DNA of 64,000 nt from Gilliamella apicola (GTDB taxonomy: Bacteria > Pseudomonadota > Gammaproteobacteria > Enterobacterales > Orbaceae). The notes beneath the pieces were generated by a model, which had not been told where the DNA came from, did no database searches, and worked only from the letters and a program-made list of their open reading frames with translations. Position 1 is the stretch's first letter. Each line of letters begins with the position of its first letter. Positions 9,382 to 18,425 of the stretch are shown here, one piece after another. Location of the stretch: assembly GCF_003202915.1 (NCBI RefSeq), contig NZ_QGLP01000006.1, positions 62,001 to 126,000 of the forward strand, in the 5' to 3' direction. The translations under genes were made by a program, and so were the position numbers.

Positions 9382-9699
9382 ATGATGGAATGGAACGGCG
9401 ATTATATCAGCCCTTATGCCGAACACGGCAAAAAAAGCGAACAAGTAAAAAAAATAACAGTCTCAATTCCGTTGAAAGTACTGAAAATATTAACCGATGA
9501 ACGTACAAGACGACAAGTAAATAACTTGCGCCACGCAACGAATAGTGAACTATTATGTGAAGCTTTTTTACATGCTTATACCGGTCAACCATTACCTTGT
9601 GATGAAGATTTACAAAAAGATCGTGATGATGGCATTCCACTACAAGCACAGAAAATGATGCGAGATTTGGGTATCGACCCTGATTTAATTGATGAATAA
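9382..9699 (+). CDS. metJ: Methionine repressor MetJ
   Basis: Ribbon-helix-helix repressor that binds met boxes with S-adenosylmethionine as corepressor. The 105 residues match MetJ over the entire length: the [14 protein letters not shown] start, the DNA-binding beta strand KKITVSIP near residue 23, and the helical [19 protein letters not shown] region near 47-65. The start codon at 9382 has GGTG 8 bases upstream. It diverges from metB and is followed at once by a strong terminator. Confidence 0.97.
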   Translation: MMEWNGDYISPYAEHGKKSEQVKKITVSIPLKVLKILTDERTRRQVNNLRHATNSELLCEAFLHAYTGQPLPCDEDLQKDRDDGIPLQAQKMMRDLGIDPDLIDE

Positions 9700-9725
9700 T
9701 TGAGTTGTTAAAAAATAATAGCTAC

Positions 9726-9752
9726 AAAAAAGGCGCTTTAAGCGCCTTTTTT
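9726..9752. terminator. Bidirectional rho-independent terminator after metJ
   Basis: AAAAAAGGCGCTT TA AAGCGCC-type GC-rich stem flanked by A6 and T6 tracts; works for metJ (+) and for rpmE (-), which converge here. Confidence 0.9.
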
Positions 9753-9758
9753 AACAAT

Positions 9759-9790
9759 GTTAGTGTAATAAATTTAGTTAGTGTAATAAA
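9759..9790 (+). repeat. Short tandem direct repeat
   Basis: GTTAGTGTAATAAA occurs twice with an 18-base period (9759-9772 and 9777-9790), between the terminator and the rpmE stop codon. No function is evident; possibly a replication-slippage duplication. Confidence 0.7.
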
Positions 9791-9791
9791 C

Positions 9792-10007
9792 TTATTTTTT
9801 ACCGCCAACCATTGCAAAACGTTGTTTGAATTTATCAACACGCCCGCCAGTTGCAACATCACGTTGTTTACCAGTATAAAACGGATGACATTCACCACAA
9901 ACGTCAAGATGAATATCGTGACCAATTGTTGAATGAGTATTAATAACATTACCGCAAGAACAAGTTGCTTTAATTGCTTTATATTCTGGATGGATACCTT
10001 CTTTCAT
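9792..10007 (-). CDS. rpmE: 50S ribosomal protein L31 (zinc-binding type)
   Basis: A 71-residue L31 starting [10 protein letters not shown]. The four zinc ligands of the C+ form are present: C16 and C18 (CSCG) and C37 and C40 (CGEC). The FYTGKQR and [11 protein letters not shown] segments are diagnostic. AGAGG precedes the ATG. It stands alone, converging on metJ. Confidence 0.97.
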   Translation of the reverse strand: MKEGIHPEYKAIKATCSCGNVINTHSTIGHDIHLDVCGECHPFYTGKQRDVATGGRVDKFKQRFAMVGGKK

Positions 10008-10148
10008 AATAAACCTCTAAAGTTTGTTCGTATCGCTATATAAATGGCTCAATCGCAAAATCTATACACCATACGAGTGTTAAATAACATGATAAGGGTG
10101 CGAATTATACGTCCTATATGAAAGATAATCAAGTAATAAAAGACCAAG

Positions 10149-11201
10149 CTAAACAGGTAACAGGCCTATAGTTATTTGAAGTTCAATCTTTTCTCCATTA
10201 CGTAAAACTATTATGGGGACGATTGTTCCTGGTTTCAACTCTGCAATTTGATCCATTGTTTCAACTATTGATCTTACTGGTTTATTATCAACCATAATTA
10301 AAATATCATTTGCTTCAACACCAGCCTGTAATGACGGCCCTTCTGCATTGGTGACTAAAATACCTAAAACTTTAGGTGGATCGCTAGGATTTTGCGTTGG
10401 AGCAAACTCTAATCCGTCAATGCCGATATAACCTCGAATCACTTTACCATCTTGAATTAATTTATTCATAATTTTAACAGCCAATGCAGTTGGAATAGCA
10501 AAACCAATTCCTTCAGGAACATCGCTACCTAGATTTTTAGCAAATGTTAATGTGTTAATGCCAACCAATTCGCCTTTAGTATTAACTAATGCACCGCCTG
10601 AATTACCATGATTAATGGAAGCATCAGTTTGAATAAAGTTTTGTCGACGATAGGGACTTAATCCATCACGCCCTGTTGCACTAATAATACCTTGGGTAAT
10701 CGTTTGACCAATATTGTATGGATTGCCAATAGCTAATACGACATCACCAATTTTCGGATCCCGTTTTGGATTGATATTGATGGTTGGAATATTAGTCGCT
10801 TCGATTTTTAGCACCGCAATATCAACCAACTTATCAGAGCCAACAGGCAATGCCTCAAAAATTCGACCATCTTGCAAAGCAACGATAATTTGCTCTGCGC
10901 CGACTACAACATGATAATTGGTGATGATATAACCATGCTCACTCATAATTACACCCGAACCAAGTGGTGTAATTGAACTATCTTGTGATTGTTTGGGAAC
11001 AGAATTAATCGATCGGCTATATATATTGACCACTGCTGGCGCAGCAATCTTAACCGCATCAGAATAACTCATAGGTTGGTCATTAAAAATAGATCTTGAA
11101 AAATCAGATTGGGTTCCGTTTCTTAAGGAAGGGAAAATAATAAGCAACACTATCGCTAAAACAGTACCAATTAATATTGGCCAAAGAAACTTTTTAAGCA
11201 T
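10149..11201 (-). CDS. degS: Site-1 serine protease DegS (sigma-E pathway)
   Basis: Inner-membrane-anchored periplasmic protease that senses misfolded outer-membrane proteins and cleaves anti-sigma factor RseA. From the ATG at 11201 it is 350 residues: one N-terminal membrane anchor (about 5-24), a trypsin-like domain with H97 (NYHV), D127 (VDIAV) and S201 (HGNSGG), and a single C-terminal PDZ domain (about 250-345). A TTG start 15 bases upstream is possible; neither has a clear ribosome binding site. One PDZ and the anchor distinguish it from DegP/Q. It follows degQ on the same strand, as in E. coli. Confidence 0.94.
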   Translation of the reverse strand: MLKKFLWPILIGTVLAIVLLIIFPSLRNGTQSDFSRSIFNDQPMSYSDAVKIAAPAVVNIYSRSINSVPKQSQDSSITPLGSGVIMSEHGYIITNYHVVVGAEQIIVALQDGRIFEALPVGSDKLVDIAVLKIEATNIPTININPKRDPKIGDVVLAIGNPYNIGQTITQGIISATGRDGLSPYRRQNFIQTDASINHGNSGGALVNTKGELVGINTLTFAKNLGSDVPEGIGFAIPTALAVKIMNKLIQDGKVIRGYIGIDGLEFAPTQNPSDPPKVLGILVTNAEGPSLQAGVEANDILIMVDNKPVRSIVETMDQIAELKPGTIVPIIVLRNGEKIELQITIGLLPV

Positions 11202-11270
11202 AATTATGATTAGCAAAATGAGAATGGTTGCTAGGATTCTATCATAACTAACTGCGGGTTAACACGAAGT

Positions 11271-11297
11271 TTTCGTCGATGCAAAGCATCGACGAAA
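11271..11297. terminator. Perfect 12-bp hairpin between degQ and degS
   Basis: TTTCGTCGATGC-AAA-GCATCGACGAAA is a perfect inverted repeat with a 3-base loop, 17 bases after the degQ stop. No U-tract follows on the minus strand, so it may limit read-through into degS or protect the degQ mRNA end rather than act as a classic terminator. Confidence 0.6.
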
Positions 11298-11313
11298 TAT
11301 AGCCTAAAATCGC

Positions 11314-12687
11314 TTAGCGTAAGATAAGATACAGACGACTATCTCCTCTTATAATATTTAAAGCAATTGCTGAAGGATTACTATCAATAATTTTACGTAG
11401 TTCTGAAACACTATTGATTCTTGCTTTATTAACCCCAGTGATAAGATCACCTTCTTGTAAACTTAAACGAGAAGCAGGTGAATTTTTAGCAATACTTTTA
11501 ATTAATACACCTTTTTGACCTCTTACATCACCATTGATAAGTGTCGCGCCATTAAGTGCTGGATGAATTGCTTTCGCTTCGGTAATTGTTTCATCACCAT
11601 TTTTCAGTTTAACCTCAACAGAAATTTCTTTACCATCACGAATGATACCTAATTTGACAGTACGACCTGCCCCTGTTGTAGCGATTTTAGCGCGTAATTC
11701 TGCAAAACTATTAACCGGTTTGCCATCCATCGAAATGATGATATCACCAGATTTAATTCCAGCATCTTTCGCTGCAGAATCATTCATAACCTCACTAACA
11801 AAGGCACCTTTTTGTACGTCAAGATCAAAAGCTTTGGCAATATCTGAGGTCAATTCATTACCTTTAATGCCTAATACCCCGCGTTTAACTTCACCATATT
11901 CAATAAGTTGCGAAGTTAAACTTTTAACCATGTTGCTAGGTATCGCAAAACCAATCCCTACATTACCACCACTTGGCGCAATAATAGCCGTATTTATTCC
12001 AACTAGTTCACCATTTAAGTTAACTAAAGCACCACCAGAGTTACCTTGATTAATAGAGGCATCAGTTTGAATGAAATTTTCAAAGCCATTCATATTAAGC
12101 CCACTTCGTGCTAACGCTGAAATGATACCGGATGTGACTGTTTGACCGATACCAAATGGATTACCAATGGCAACCACATAATCACCCACTCGAGTTAAAT
12201 CTGAGTCTGCCAGTTTAATTTCAGTTAATCTTTTAACATCATCCACTTGTAATAAAGCAATATCACTTTGTGGATCTTTACCAATTAATTTTGCTGGATA
12301 TTCATGACCATCATTCAAGGCAACGATGATTTTATCGGCATTATCAATCACATGATTATTAGTAACAATATAACCTTTTTTCGCATCGATAATTACACCT
12401 GAGCCTAATCCTGAAAAAGTTCTTGATTGGCTATCAGGATAACCGAAAAATCGTCTAAATTCTTCCGGCATATTATTTTGCATTTGAGTTGTACCTTCAA
12501 CTTTAATACTGACTACTGAAGGTAAAACAGTTTCCAACATTGGCGCTAACGATGGTTGCTGTTGGTTATTATCTGTTGGGATAAATGGAAATGCAGCATA
12601 AACATTGGATACTGTAGCTAAACTTAAACCTAAACCTAATGCTATTACGCTTAATAGTTTTTTGGGTTTTCTTAAGGAATGACTCAT
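11314..12687 (-). CDS. degQ: Periplasmic serine endoprotease DegQ
   Basis: HtrA-family protease/chaperone of the periplasm. The 457-residue precursor has a Sec signal peptide (about 1-32, ending SNVYAA). The protease domain has triad H112 (TNNHV), D142 (SDIAL) and S217 (QGNSGG). Two PDZ domains follow (about 265-350 and 370-450), ending in SRLYLILR, close to the DegQ terminus of E. coli. The short Q-linker near residues 70-80 and synteny with degS favour DegQ over DegP. AGAGAG precedes the ATG. Confidence 0.92.
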   Translation of the reverse strand: MSHSLRKPKKLLSVIALGLGLSLATVSNVYAAFPFIPTDNNQQQPSLAPMLETVLPSVVSIKVEGTTQMQNNMPEEFRRFFGYPDSQSRTFSGLGSGVIIDAKKGYIVTNNHVIDNADKIIVALNDGHEYPAKLIGKDPQSDIALLQVDDVKRLTEIKLADSDLTRVGDYVVAIGNPFGIGQTVTSGIISALARSGLNMNGFENFIQTDASINQGNSGGALVNLNGELVGINTAIIAPSGGNVGIGFAIPSNMVKSLTSQLIEYGEVKRGVLGIKGNELTSDIAKAFDLDVQKGAFVSEVMNDSAAKDAGIKSGDIIISMDGKPVNSFAELRAKIATTGAGRTVKLGIIRDGKEISVEVKLKNGDETITEAKAIHPALNGATLINGDVRGQKGVLIKSIAKNSPASRLSLQEGDLITGVNKARINSVSELRKIIDSNPSAIALNIIRGDSRLYLILR

Positions 12688-12771
12688 CGTAAAACTCTCT
12701 TATTTAAGGAATTTAATATTTAAAACACAGATTTCATTAGTATGATTTAACTAACAAATATTTAATATTAA

Positions 12772-13176
12772 TTAAGATTTAATATCATCTGTTTTGAATA
12801 ATCCAGAAGGATTATCTGAATAGTCTTTAGGCTGTTCTTCTAGTGTTAACTTGTTTTTGACACTTATATCCTTATTCGCTTCTAAATCTATCATTGGCAT
12901 GTCATCAAAAGTCGAAAATTGCCCAGAAGTTTCGGCAATATGTTGATATAATCGACGAAATTCTTTAGCCATATTGTCTAATATTTCAGCGCTATGTGAA
13001 AAGTGTTTCACCATCATTTGCTTTTGAGATACTAATTCTTCTTGAGCTTGTTCGCATTCACGTTTAAGTTTGGCGTATTTACGGCCTTTTTGAGAAACAA
13101 AATTCATGAAAATCATACCTGCAATAAAACCAATAATAAGGCCAATGACAATATAGGTAATCATACTTTTGTCCAT
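12772..13176 (-). CDS. zapG: Cell-division-associated inner membrane protein ZapG (YhcB, DUF1043)
   Basis: A 134-residue protein with one N-terminal membrane helix (about 5-25), then a coiled-coil cytoplasmic part with the family blocks LVSQKQMMVKHFSHSAEILD and LYQHIAETS, and the conserved tail PKDYSDNPSGLF. In E. coli YhcB/ZapG links envelope growth and division. AGGAG lies 6 bases before the ATG. It is upstream of degQ on the same strand, the same neighbourhood as in Enterobacteriaceae. Confidence 0.9.
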   Translation of the reverse strand: MDKSMITYIVIGLIIGFIAGMIFMNFVSQKGRKYAKLKRECEQAQEELVSQKQMMVKHFSHSAEILDNMAKEFRRLYQHIAETSGQFSTFDDMPMIDLEANKDISVKNKLTLEEQPKDYSDNPSGLFKTDDIKS

Positions 13177-13224
13177 ATTTCACTCCTGTATCTTTTCATT
13201 TGTTACTTCTAAATATTGTTCAAC

Positions 13225-13686
13225 TTATTTTGCATGGTTAGCAAGTTTAATCAATTGTTTTTTTAGTTTTTCTGGCGCTTGCTCAGCCAATGCCTTTAAA
13301 TATATAGCTGTTTGCACCGAAATCACACTGTTAATTTTAGCATTATTGTTAGAAAAATTAACAGATTGCGAATAATTTTTCGCAATAGTTGGATTGATCT
13401 TATATTGAATAGAGGATAGCGACGGTAAGATTTTTCCACGTATGCCTGAGATTAAATTACTTTGTTCATATTTTATTCTTGTTAACCAGTTAGCCGAACT
13501 AACCTCAAGAACAAGCACACCTTGACGGTAATTAGCAACTCTATAATGCTGATTTAAAGGTGTTGGAAGTAACTCATCAATAACTTTTGTTAATTGACTC
13601 AATGCCTGGGTTCTTTCTTTTATCTGGCATAATAAAGCACCTTGTGACAAAAGACTGGTCAACATTTTTGGTTCATTATCACGCAT
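13225..13686 (-). CDS. DciA-like DUF721 protein (putative helicase loader)
   Basis: A 153-residue protein whose residues about 25-105 fit DUF721: LLPTPLNQHYRVANYRQG, then VLEVSSANWLTRIKYE. DciA proteins bind the replicative helicase DnaB and help load it; this role is family knowledge, not shown here. The C-terminal 50 residues are low in conserved motifs. The ribosome binding site AGGAAGG is unusually far (about 16 bases) from the ATG, so the true start could be at a later codon such as M8. It precedes zapG on the same strand. In many gammaproteobacteria this gene sits beside secM/secA, but here secM-secA is 33 kb away. Confidence 0.7.
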   Translation of the reverse strand: MRDNEPKMLTSLLSQGALLCQIKERTQALSQLTKVIDELLPTPLNQHYRVANYRQGVLVLEVSSANWLTRIKYEQSNLISGIRGKILPSLSSIQYKINPTIAKNYSQSVNFSNNNAKINSVISVQTAIYLKALAEQAPEKLKKQLIKLANHAK

Positions 13687-13870
13687 GAATTTGTCTTATC
13701 CTTCCTCTCTGCTAAAATTAATAAAAATAATTTTTAACCTAAAAAATTTAATGCTAAATAATTTACCTGATTTAGTTAAAAAAGTCGTGTAAAAAAATGA
13801 TATTTACACTTTATTTGATCTATTGGAAATGAATAGAAAGGTGAAATAATTCAATTAATCAACCAACAAT

Positions 13871-13905
13871 AATAGTTAGGATCAAAAATCTTGATCCTAA
13901 CTATT
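13871..13905. terminator. Hairpin downstream of exuT
   Basis: A 14-bp perfect stem AATAGTTAGGATCA/TGATCCTAACTATT with a 7-base loop, 35 bases after the exuT stop on the minus strand. The U-tract is weak. The remaining 13687-13940 spacer shows nothing else. Confidence 0.65.
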
Positions 13906-13940
13906 GTACTTAATATTAATTATTTGTTAGTTATTAACGA

Positions 13941-15212
13941 TTAATTACTGATACTGTTATTAACTTTGTTTTCTCGAATAAATGTCCAAAGCACAACTGC
14001 GCCAATTACATCGAAGAAAGCTAGAGCTATAAAGAAAGGGCCAAAACCAATTATGCCTACGAATGCACCAATGAAAAGGTTAAATATTAACTGCCCTGTC
14101 CAAGCACAAGCACCCGCCATACCAACAGCTGTCGCAACTTGATTTTTCTTGAATAAATCGCCACCTAAAGTCGATGCTACAGTCGATAATAATTGATGTG
14201 AAAAACCACCTAGGCTGATTAAAAATACTGCTAAGTATGGATTTTCGACAATACTAACAAAACCAATTGTCATCATTAATACTGCGCCGATAGTAAAGGT
14301 TATTAATCTTGAATTGATTAAAGATACTCCTCGGTCATTAAAATACTTCGCAACAAAACCACTTGCTAAACAACCTAGATCAGCCATTAAAAATGGTAAC
14401 CAAACAAACATAGCAATTTCTTTTAAACTAAAATGCAGTGTTTCAACGAAGAAGATTGGCACCCAAAAATTAATTGTTCCCCACGCTGGGTCAGCAAGAA
14501 AACGTGCAATACCAATACCCCAGAAATTACGCTGAGTAAGAATTGTTGCAAGAGATACCTTCTCTTTTTGGTTATCGACGCCTAAATATTTTTCTTGTCC
14601 CGCTTCAATATACTCTCTCTCTTCAGGAGATAATATTTTTGAATCTTTAGGATCACGATAAAAAATAAACCATGCAAGCGCAGCAAATAATGCTAACGAG
14701 CCTGAAACAACAAAAGCGAACTGCCAACCTTGGAATAAAATACACCAAGCAATTAAAGGTGGCGCTAACATAGCACCAAAAGATGTCCCCATATTAAAGA
14801 CACCTGACGCAATTCCTCTCTCTTTTGCTGGGAACCATGTCGTTGCGGTTTTTATTCCTGCCGGAATAGCTGATGCTTCACTAAAGCCCATCACGCCTCG
14901 CATGAAAGCTAAACCTTGCCATGTACCTGTCAAAGCATGCCCCATGGTTGCTAACCCCCAAATTACAGCACAGATAGCAAATCCAAGTCTAAGACCGATA
15001 GTATCAATAAAGAAGCCCATAATAGGTTGACCTATGGTGTAAGCTAATTGGAAAGCACTCACTATCCAAGAATATTGCTCTTTAGTAATACCAGTAGTTT
15101 CTAAAATCGTCGGCGCGGCAACACCCAATGCTGTTCGTTCAAGATAGTTGATAATTGTAATAGCACAGACTAGTAGAATCATGCACCATCTAAATTTTGG
15201 AATTTTTTTCAT
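13941..15212 (-). CDS. exuT: Hexuronate transporter, MFS (ExuT-like)
   Basis: A 423-residue major facilitator of the anion:cation symporter family with 12 predicted helices. It has NYLERTALGVAAPT in helix 1, FSEASAIPAGIKT near residue 115, WFPAKERGIASG near 130 and LADPAWGTINFW near 265, matching E. coli ExuT. It should import glucuronate and galacturonate with protons. It is the third gene of uxuB-uxaC-exuT, 35 bases after uxaC, and is presumably induced with it. Confidence 0.88.
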   Translation of the reverse strand: MKKIPKFRWCMILLVCAITIINYLERTALGVAAPTILETTGITKEQYSWIVSAFQLAYTIGQPIMGFFIDTIGLRLGFAICAVIWGLATMGHALTGTWQGLAFMRGVMGFSEASAIPAGIKTATTWFPAKERGIASGVFNMGTSFGAMLAPPLIAWCILFQGWQFAFVVSGSLALFAALAWFIFYRDPKDSKILSPEEREYIEAGQEKYLGVDNQKEKVSLATILTQRNFWGIGIARFLADPAWGTINFWVPIFFVETLHFSLKEIAMFVWLPFLMADLGCLASGFVAKYFNDRGVSLINSRLITFTIGAVLMMTIGFVSIVENPYLAVFLISLGGFSHQLLSTVASTLGGDLFKKNQVATAVGMAGACAWTGQLIFNLFIGAFVGIIGFGPFFIALAFFDVIGAVVLWTFIRENKVNNSISN

Positions 15213-15247
15213 TTCGTATCCTTCGTCCTATTTAATGTTAAATCGTT

Positions 15248-16660
15248 TTATTGCTTTTTAGAAAAATAATGATTTGCATTGTTAAAACAAATATTGCTAA
15301 TCATGTTGCCAACTAAGTCAAAATCAGCGGGAATTTCGCCATTAACCATCCAATTGCCGACTAGATTACAGAGAATACGTCTAAAATATTCATGTCTGGT
15401 AAATGATAAGAAACTACGAGAATCAGTTAGCATACCGACAAATTGACTTAATAATCCCATTTGAGAAAGTTGCATTAATTGGCGTTCCATCCCATCTTTC
15501 TGGTCATTGAACCACCAGCCCGAACCAAATTGAATTTTTCCGGCAATACCTGAACCTTGAAAGTTACCGGCCATCGTCGCTAGGACTTCATTATCTCGAG
15601 GGTTTAAGCAATACAAAATAGTTTTCGGTAGTTCATCCGTTAAGTCTAAAATACCTAATAATGAAGAGAGAGGTTCGGCAATTGGTCTATCGCCAATCGA
15701 GTCAAATCCAGCATCTGGACCCAGTAACTTAAACATTCTTTGATTATTATTACGTAGTGCACCTAAATGTAATTGCATAACCCAATTACGTTTATGATAT
15801 TGCTTACCTAACCAAACCAGCACTGCAGTACTAAATTGAGCAATTTCTAATTCAGAAAGAGGTTGATTAGTAAGACGTTTAGTTAATATGTGATCGAGTT
15901 GTTTTTCTGGAGGAATATCGGCATAACGTAAAATTTCAATACCATGATCGGCGGCTTCACAGCCATGTTGTTCGAAATGATCTAGCCGCTTGGTTAATGC
16001 GCAAAGTAGTTTTTCAAAATTATTAATTTCAATATCAGCAACTTGGCCTAATTGAGCAATATAATCAACAAAACCAGTGAGTTCGATTTTAAAGACTTTA
16101 TCTGGTCGCCAACTAGGCCTTACTTTCGTTTGTAATGAACTATCTAAGGCAATTTGTTTGTGATATTCAAGTGAATCAATAGGGTCATCTGTTGTGCCTA
16201 CTGCTTTGACATTCATTTGCGTCAAAATACCACGAGTTGAAAATTCAGCCGTCGTTAATTTAGCATTTGCCTCTGTCCAAATTTTATCCGCTGTTTTTTC
16301 ATTAAGAAGAATATCTTTTATACCAAATGGTCTTTTTAACTCTAAATGGGTCCAATGATAAATTGGATTTCCAAGCGTCAAAGGAACAACTTTTGCCCAG
16401 GTTAGATATTTTTCATAATCAGAGGCATCACCAGTAATAAATTTTTCATCGATACCTGCTGTGCGTAATACTCGCCATTTATAGTGATCACCAGCTAACC
16501 AAATTTCAGCTAAATTACTAAAGTTTTTATTTTCAGCAATATCTTTGGGTGGTAAATGGCAATGATAATCATATATAGGTTGATCTTTAGCGTAATCAAA
16601 ATACAGTCTTTGCGCCGCATCAGTTTGTAATAAAAAGTTATCATCTAAGAATTTTTTCAT
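15248..16660 (-). CDS. uxaC: Glucuronate/galacturonate isomerase
   Basis: Isomerises D-glucuronate to D-fructuronate and D-galacturonate to D-tagaturonate. The 470-residue TIM-barrel metalloenzyme starts with the UxaC signature [20 protein letters not shown] near residue 30 holds metal-site His residues; WRVLRTAGI near 62, [11 protein letters not shown] near 295, and [13 protein letters not shown] near 380 are family blocks. It sits 15 bases after uxuB. It serves both hexuronate branches in this window. Confidence 0.95.
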   Translation of the reverse strand: MKKFLDDNFLLQTDAAQRLYFDYAKDQPIYDYHCHLPPKDIAENKNFSNLAEIWLAGDHYKWRVLRTAGIDEKFITGDASDYEKYLTWAKVVPLTLGNPIYHWTHLELKRPFGIKDILLNEKTADKIWTEANAKLTTAEFSTRGILTQMNVKAVGTTDDPIDSLEYHKQIALDSSLQTKVRPSWRPDKVFKIELTGFVDYIAQLGQVADIEINNFEKLLCALTKRLDHFEQHGCEAADHGIEILRYADIPPEKQLDHILTKRLTNQPLSELEIAQFSTAVLVWLGKQYHKRNWVMQLHLGALRNNNQRMFKLLGPDAGFDSIGDRPIAEPLSSLLGILDLTDELPKTILYCLNPRDNEVLATMAGNFQGSGIAGKIQFGSGWWFNDQKDGMERQLMQLSQMGLLSQFVGMLTDSRSFLSFTRHEYFRRILCNLVGNWMVNGEIPADFDLVGNMISNICFNNANHYFSKKQ

Positions 16661-16675
16661 TGTCTTCCGTCCAAT

Positions 16676-18145
16676 TTATAAAGATATATCCTTAACAGTC
16701 CGTTTGGCTCCTTTCTCCATTAATGAAAGATAATGTTGAGTAACTTTGTCTTTAAATAATGCATTATTTGGTAGATCAGATCCAAAAACAGCTGCCAAAC
16801 TTAGTAAGGTGTTAACTCTCTCTACACCGTCATCACTAGCAGCAACAAGTCGTTTCAATTCCTCAACCATTGGATCGCGAATATCAATTATTTGTTGATG
16901 ATCATCGATACCACCAACATAACGCATCCACCCAGCTACGCCTAAAGCGAGTAATGAAAAATCAGAATTATGCTTGATATGCCAACGGATTGAATCAAGC
17001 ATGCGTTGTGGTAATTTTTGGGTACCATCCATAGCAATTTGCCATGTTCGATGTTTTAGTGATGGATTACTAAATCTTTCAATAAGTTTTTCAGCATATT
17101 GTTGTAAATTAACGTGCGAAGGAACATTTAAGGTTGGTGCCTGTTGTTCCATCATTAATGATAAAGTCGCTTTTTTATAATTTTCGTCATTCATACAATC
17201 ATTAATATGCTCATAACCAGCTAAATAACCTAAATAAGCTAAAAATGAATGGCTACCATTTAACATCCGAAGTTTCATTTCCTCATATGGAACAACATTA
17301 TCAACAAATTCAGCACCAACTTCATTCCAATCTGGGCGAGCAGTCACAAAATTATCCTCAATAACCCACTGAATAAATGGCTCACAAGCAATACCACAAG
17401 GATCAAATACACCGCCTAATACCTCTTGAATTTCCTCTAAGGTTTCTGAAGTTGCAGCAGGAACAATACGGTCAACCATCGTACATGGGAAAGTTGTATT
17501 GCTTTCAATCCATTTGGCTAGCTGTGGATCACGGGCATTGGCTAAATCTAAAATAGCTTTGCGCAAAACTAAACCATTTTCTGGCATGTTATCGCAGGAT
17601 AGTGCAGTAAATGATTTTAAACCTCGTTGCATTCTTCTATATAATGCTTCAACAATAACACCGGGAGCTGACATAGGTTTACTTGGTGATGCTAAATCGG
17701 TTTTAATTAATTCATTATTCAAATCCAATCCTGTCCCACCAGGCAACATACAATAACCTTTTTCTGTCACCGTTAATGAAACGATTTCCACTATCGGATC
17801 AGCCATTTTTTCTAAAATTGTTTCTATACCGTCAGTTGGAGCTAACAATGATTCTTTTACACTACCTATAATGTAGGCTTGTTTAGATGTTGCCCCTTTT
17901 TCTAATACTGTATAAAGATGATCTTGTTTGCGAATATCATTGATTAACTCTTCACCACCAACAATATTTACTTCACAAATAGCCCAATCACTATTGCCTT
18001 TATTTAACAGACGATCAGTAAATAATGCCTGATGTGCTCTATGAAAGGCGCCGAAACCAATATGAACAATACGAGCAGTCATCGTTTCCCTATTGTATAA
18101 AGGTTTATTCTTAATTGATTGTGGGGTTTTTAATAAATTGAGCAT
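16676..18145 (-). CDS. uxuB: Fructuronate reductase (D-mannonate oxidoreductase)
   Basis: NAD-dependent reduction of D-fructuronate to D-mannonate. The protein (489 residues from the ATG at 18145) belongs to the long-chain mannitol dehydrogenase family. The N-terminal Rossmann motif is RIVHIGFGAFHRAHQ near residue 25. SCDNMPENG (near 188), CTMVDRIVPAATS (near 224) and the catalytic-region KLRMLNGSHSFLAYLG (near 305) are diagnostic and match E. coli UxuB better than UxaB. A 4-codon longer ATG start at 18157 exists; the shorter start matches the family length, and neither has a clear ribosome binding site. First gene of uxuB-uxaC-exuT, divergent from uxuR. Confidence 0.92.
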   Translation of the reverse strand: MLNLLKTPQSIKNKPLYNRETMTARIVHIGFGAFHRAHQALFTDRLLNKGNSDWAICEVNIVGGEELINDIRKQDHLYTVLEKGATSKQAYIIGSVKESLLAPTDGIETILEKMADPIVEIVSLTVTEKGYCMLPGGTGLDLNNELIKTDLASPSKPMSAPGVIVEALYRRMQRGLKSFTALSCDNMPENGLVLRKAILDLANARDPQLAKWIESNTTFPCTMVDRIVPAATSETLEEIQEVLGGVFDPCGIACEPFIQWVIEDNFVTARPDWNEVGAEFVDNVVPYEEMKLRMLNGSHSFLAYLGYLAGYEHINDCMNDENYKKATLSLMMEQQAPTLNVPSHVNLQQYAEKLIERFSNPSLKHRTWQIAMDGTQKLPQRMLDSIRWHIKHNSDFSLLALGVAGWMRYVGGIDDHQQIIDIRDPMVEELKRLVAASDDGVERVNTLLSLAAVFGSDLPNNALFKDKVTQHYLSLMEKGAKRTVKDISL

Positions 18146-18236
18146 TTTACATACCATAATTAATTAGTTAACAACATTTATTGGTTAGACATATTTTCAT
18201 TTGTTGACAAATTTTTCATCTATATTTTTTAATTTT

Positions 18237-18252
18237 TGTGACTTGAGTCACA
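18237..18252. promoter_or_regulatory. CRP site in uxuB-uxuR divergent promoter region
   Basis: TGTGA-CTTGAG-TCACA is a perfect match to both half-sites, with A/T flanks (TTTT...TTTT). It lies 92 bases before uxuB and about 70 bases from the UxuR operator, suggesting cAMP-CRP activation of the hexuronate genes. Confidence 0.88.
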
Positions 18253-18305
18253 TTTTTTGGTTTATTTTATGAGGATGTCTGGTAAAATCTTTATAATACG
18301 TAACA

Positions 18306-18323
18306 ATATTGGTACACCAATTT
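18306..18323. promoter_or_regulatory. UxuR/ExuR-type operator
   Basis: ATATTGGTACACCAATTT matches the enterobacterial UxuR/ExuR consensus AAATTGGTATACCAATTT at 16 of 18 positions, and is a near-perfect palindrome. A TATAAT at 18329-18334 follows, so a repressor bound here would block the uxuR-uxuA promoter. Confidence 0.85.
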
Positions 18324-18425
18324 AACGGTATAATATATTTCTTTGATTATTAACTTAGAGGAGTTGTGATAATTAGCGTATAATTATCTTCAATAAACTT
18401 AATAGAATTCTGAGGATTATAGATT

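Noticed and set aside
9705-9949. Two short frames (plus 9705-9932, minus 9722-9949) over the metJ terminator and rpmE
   Set aside because: They run through a strong terminator and a ribosomal protein gene and have no conserved features.
11642-12049. Long open frame on the plus strand opposite degQ
   Set aside because: It lies wholly within degQ, has no recognisable motif or ribosome binding site, and arises from codon bias of the real gene.
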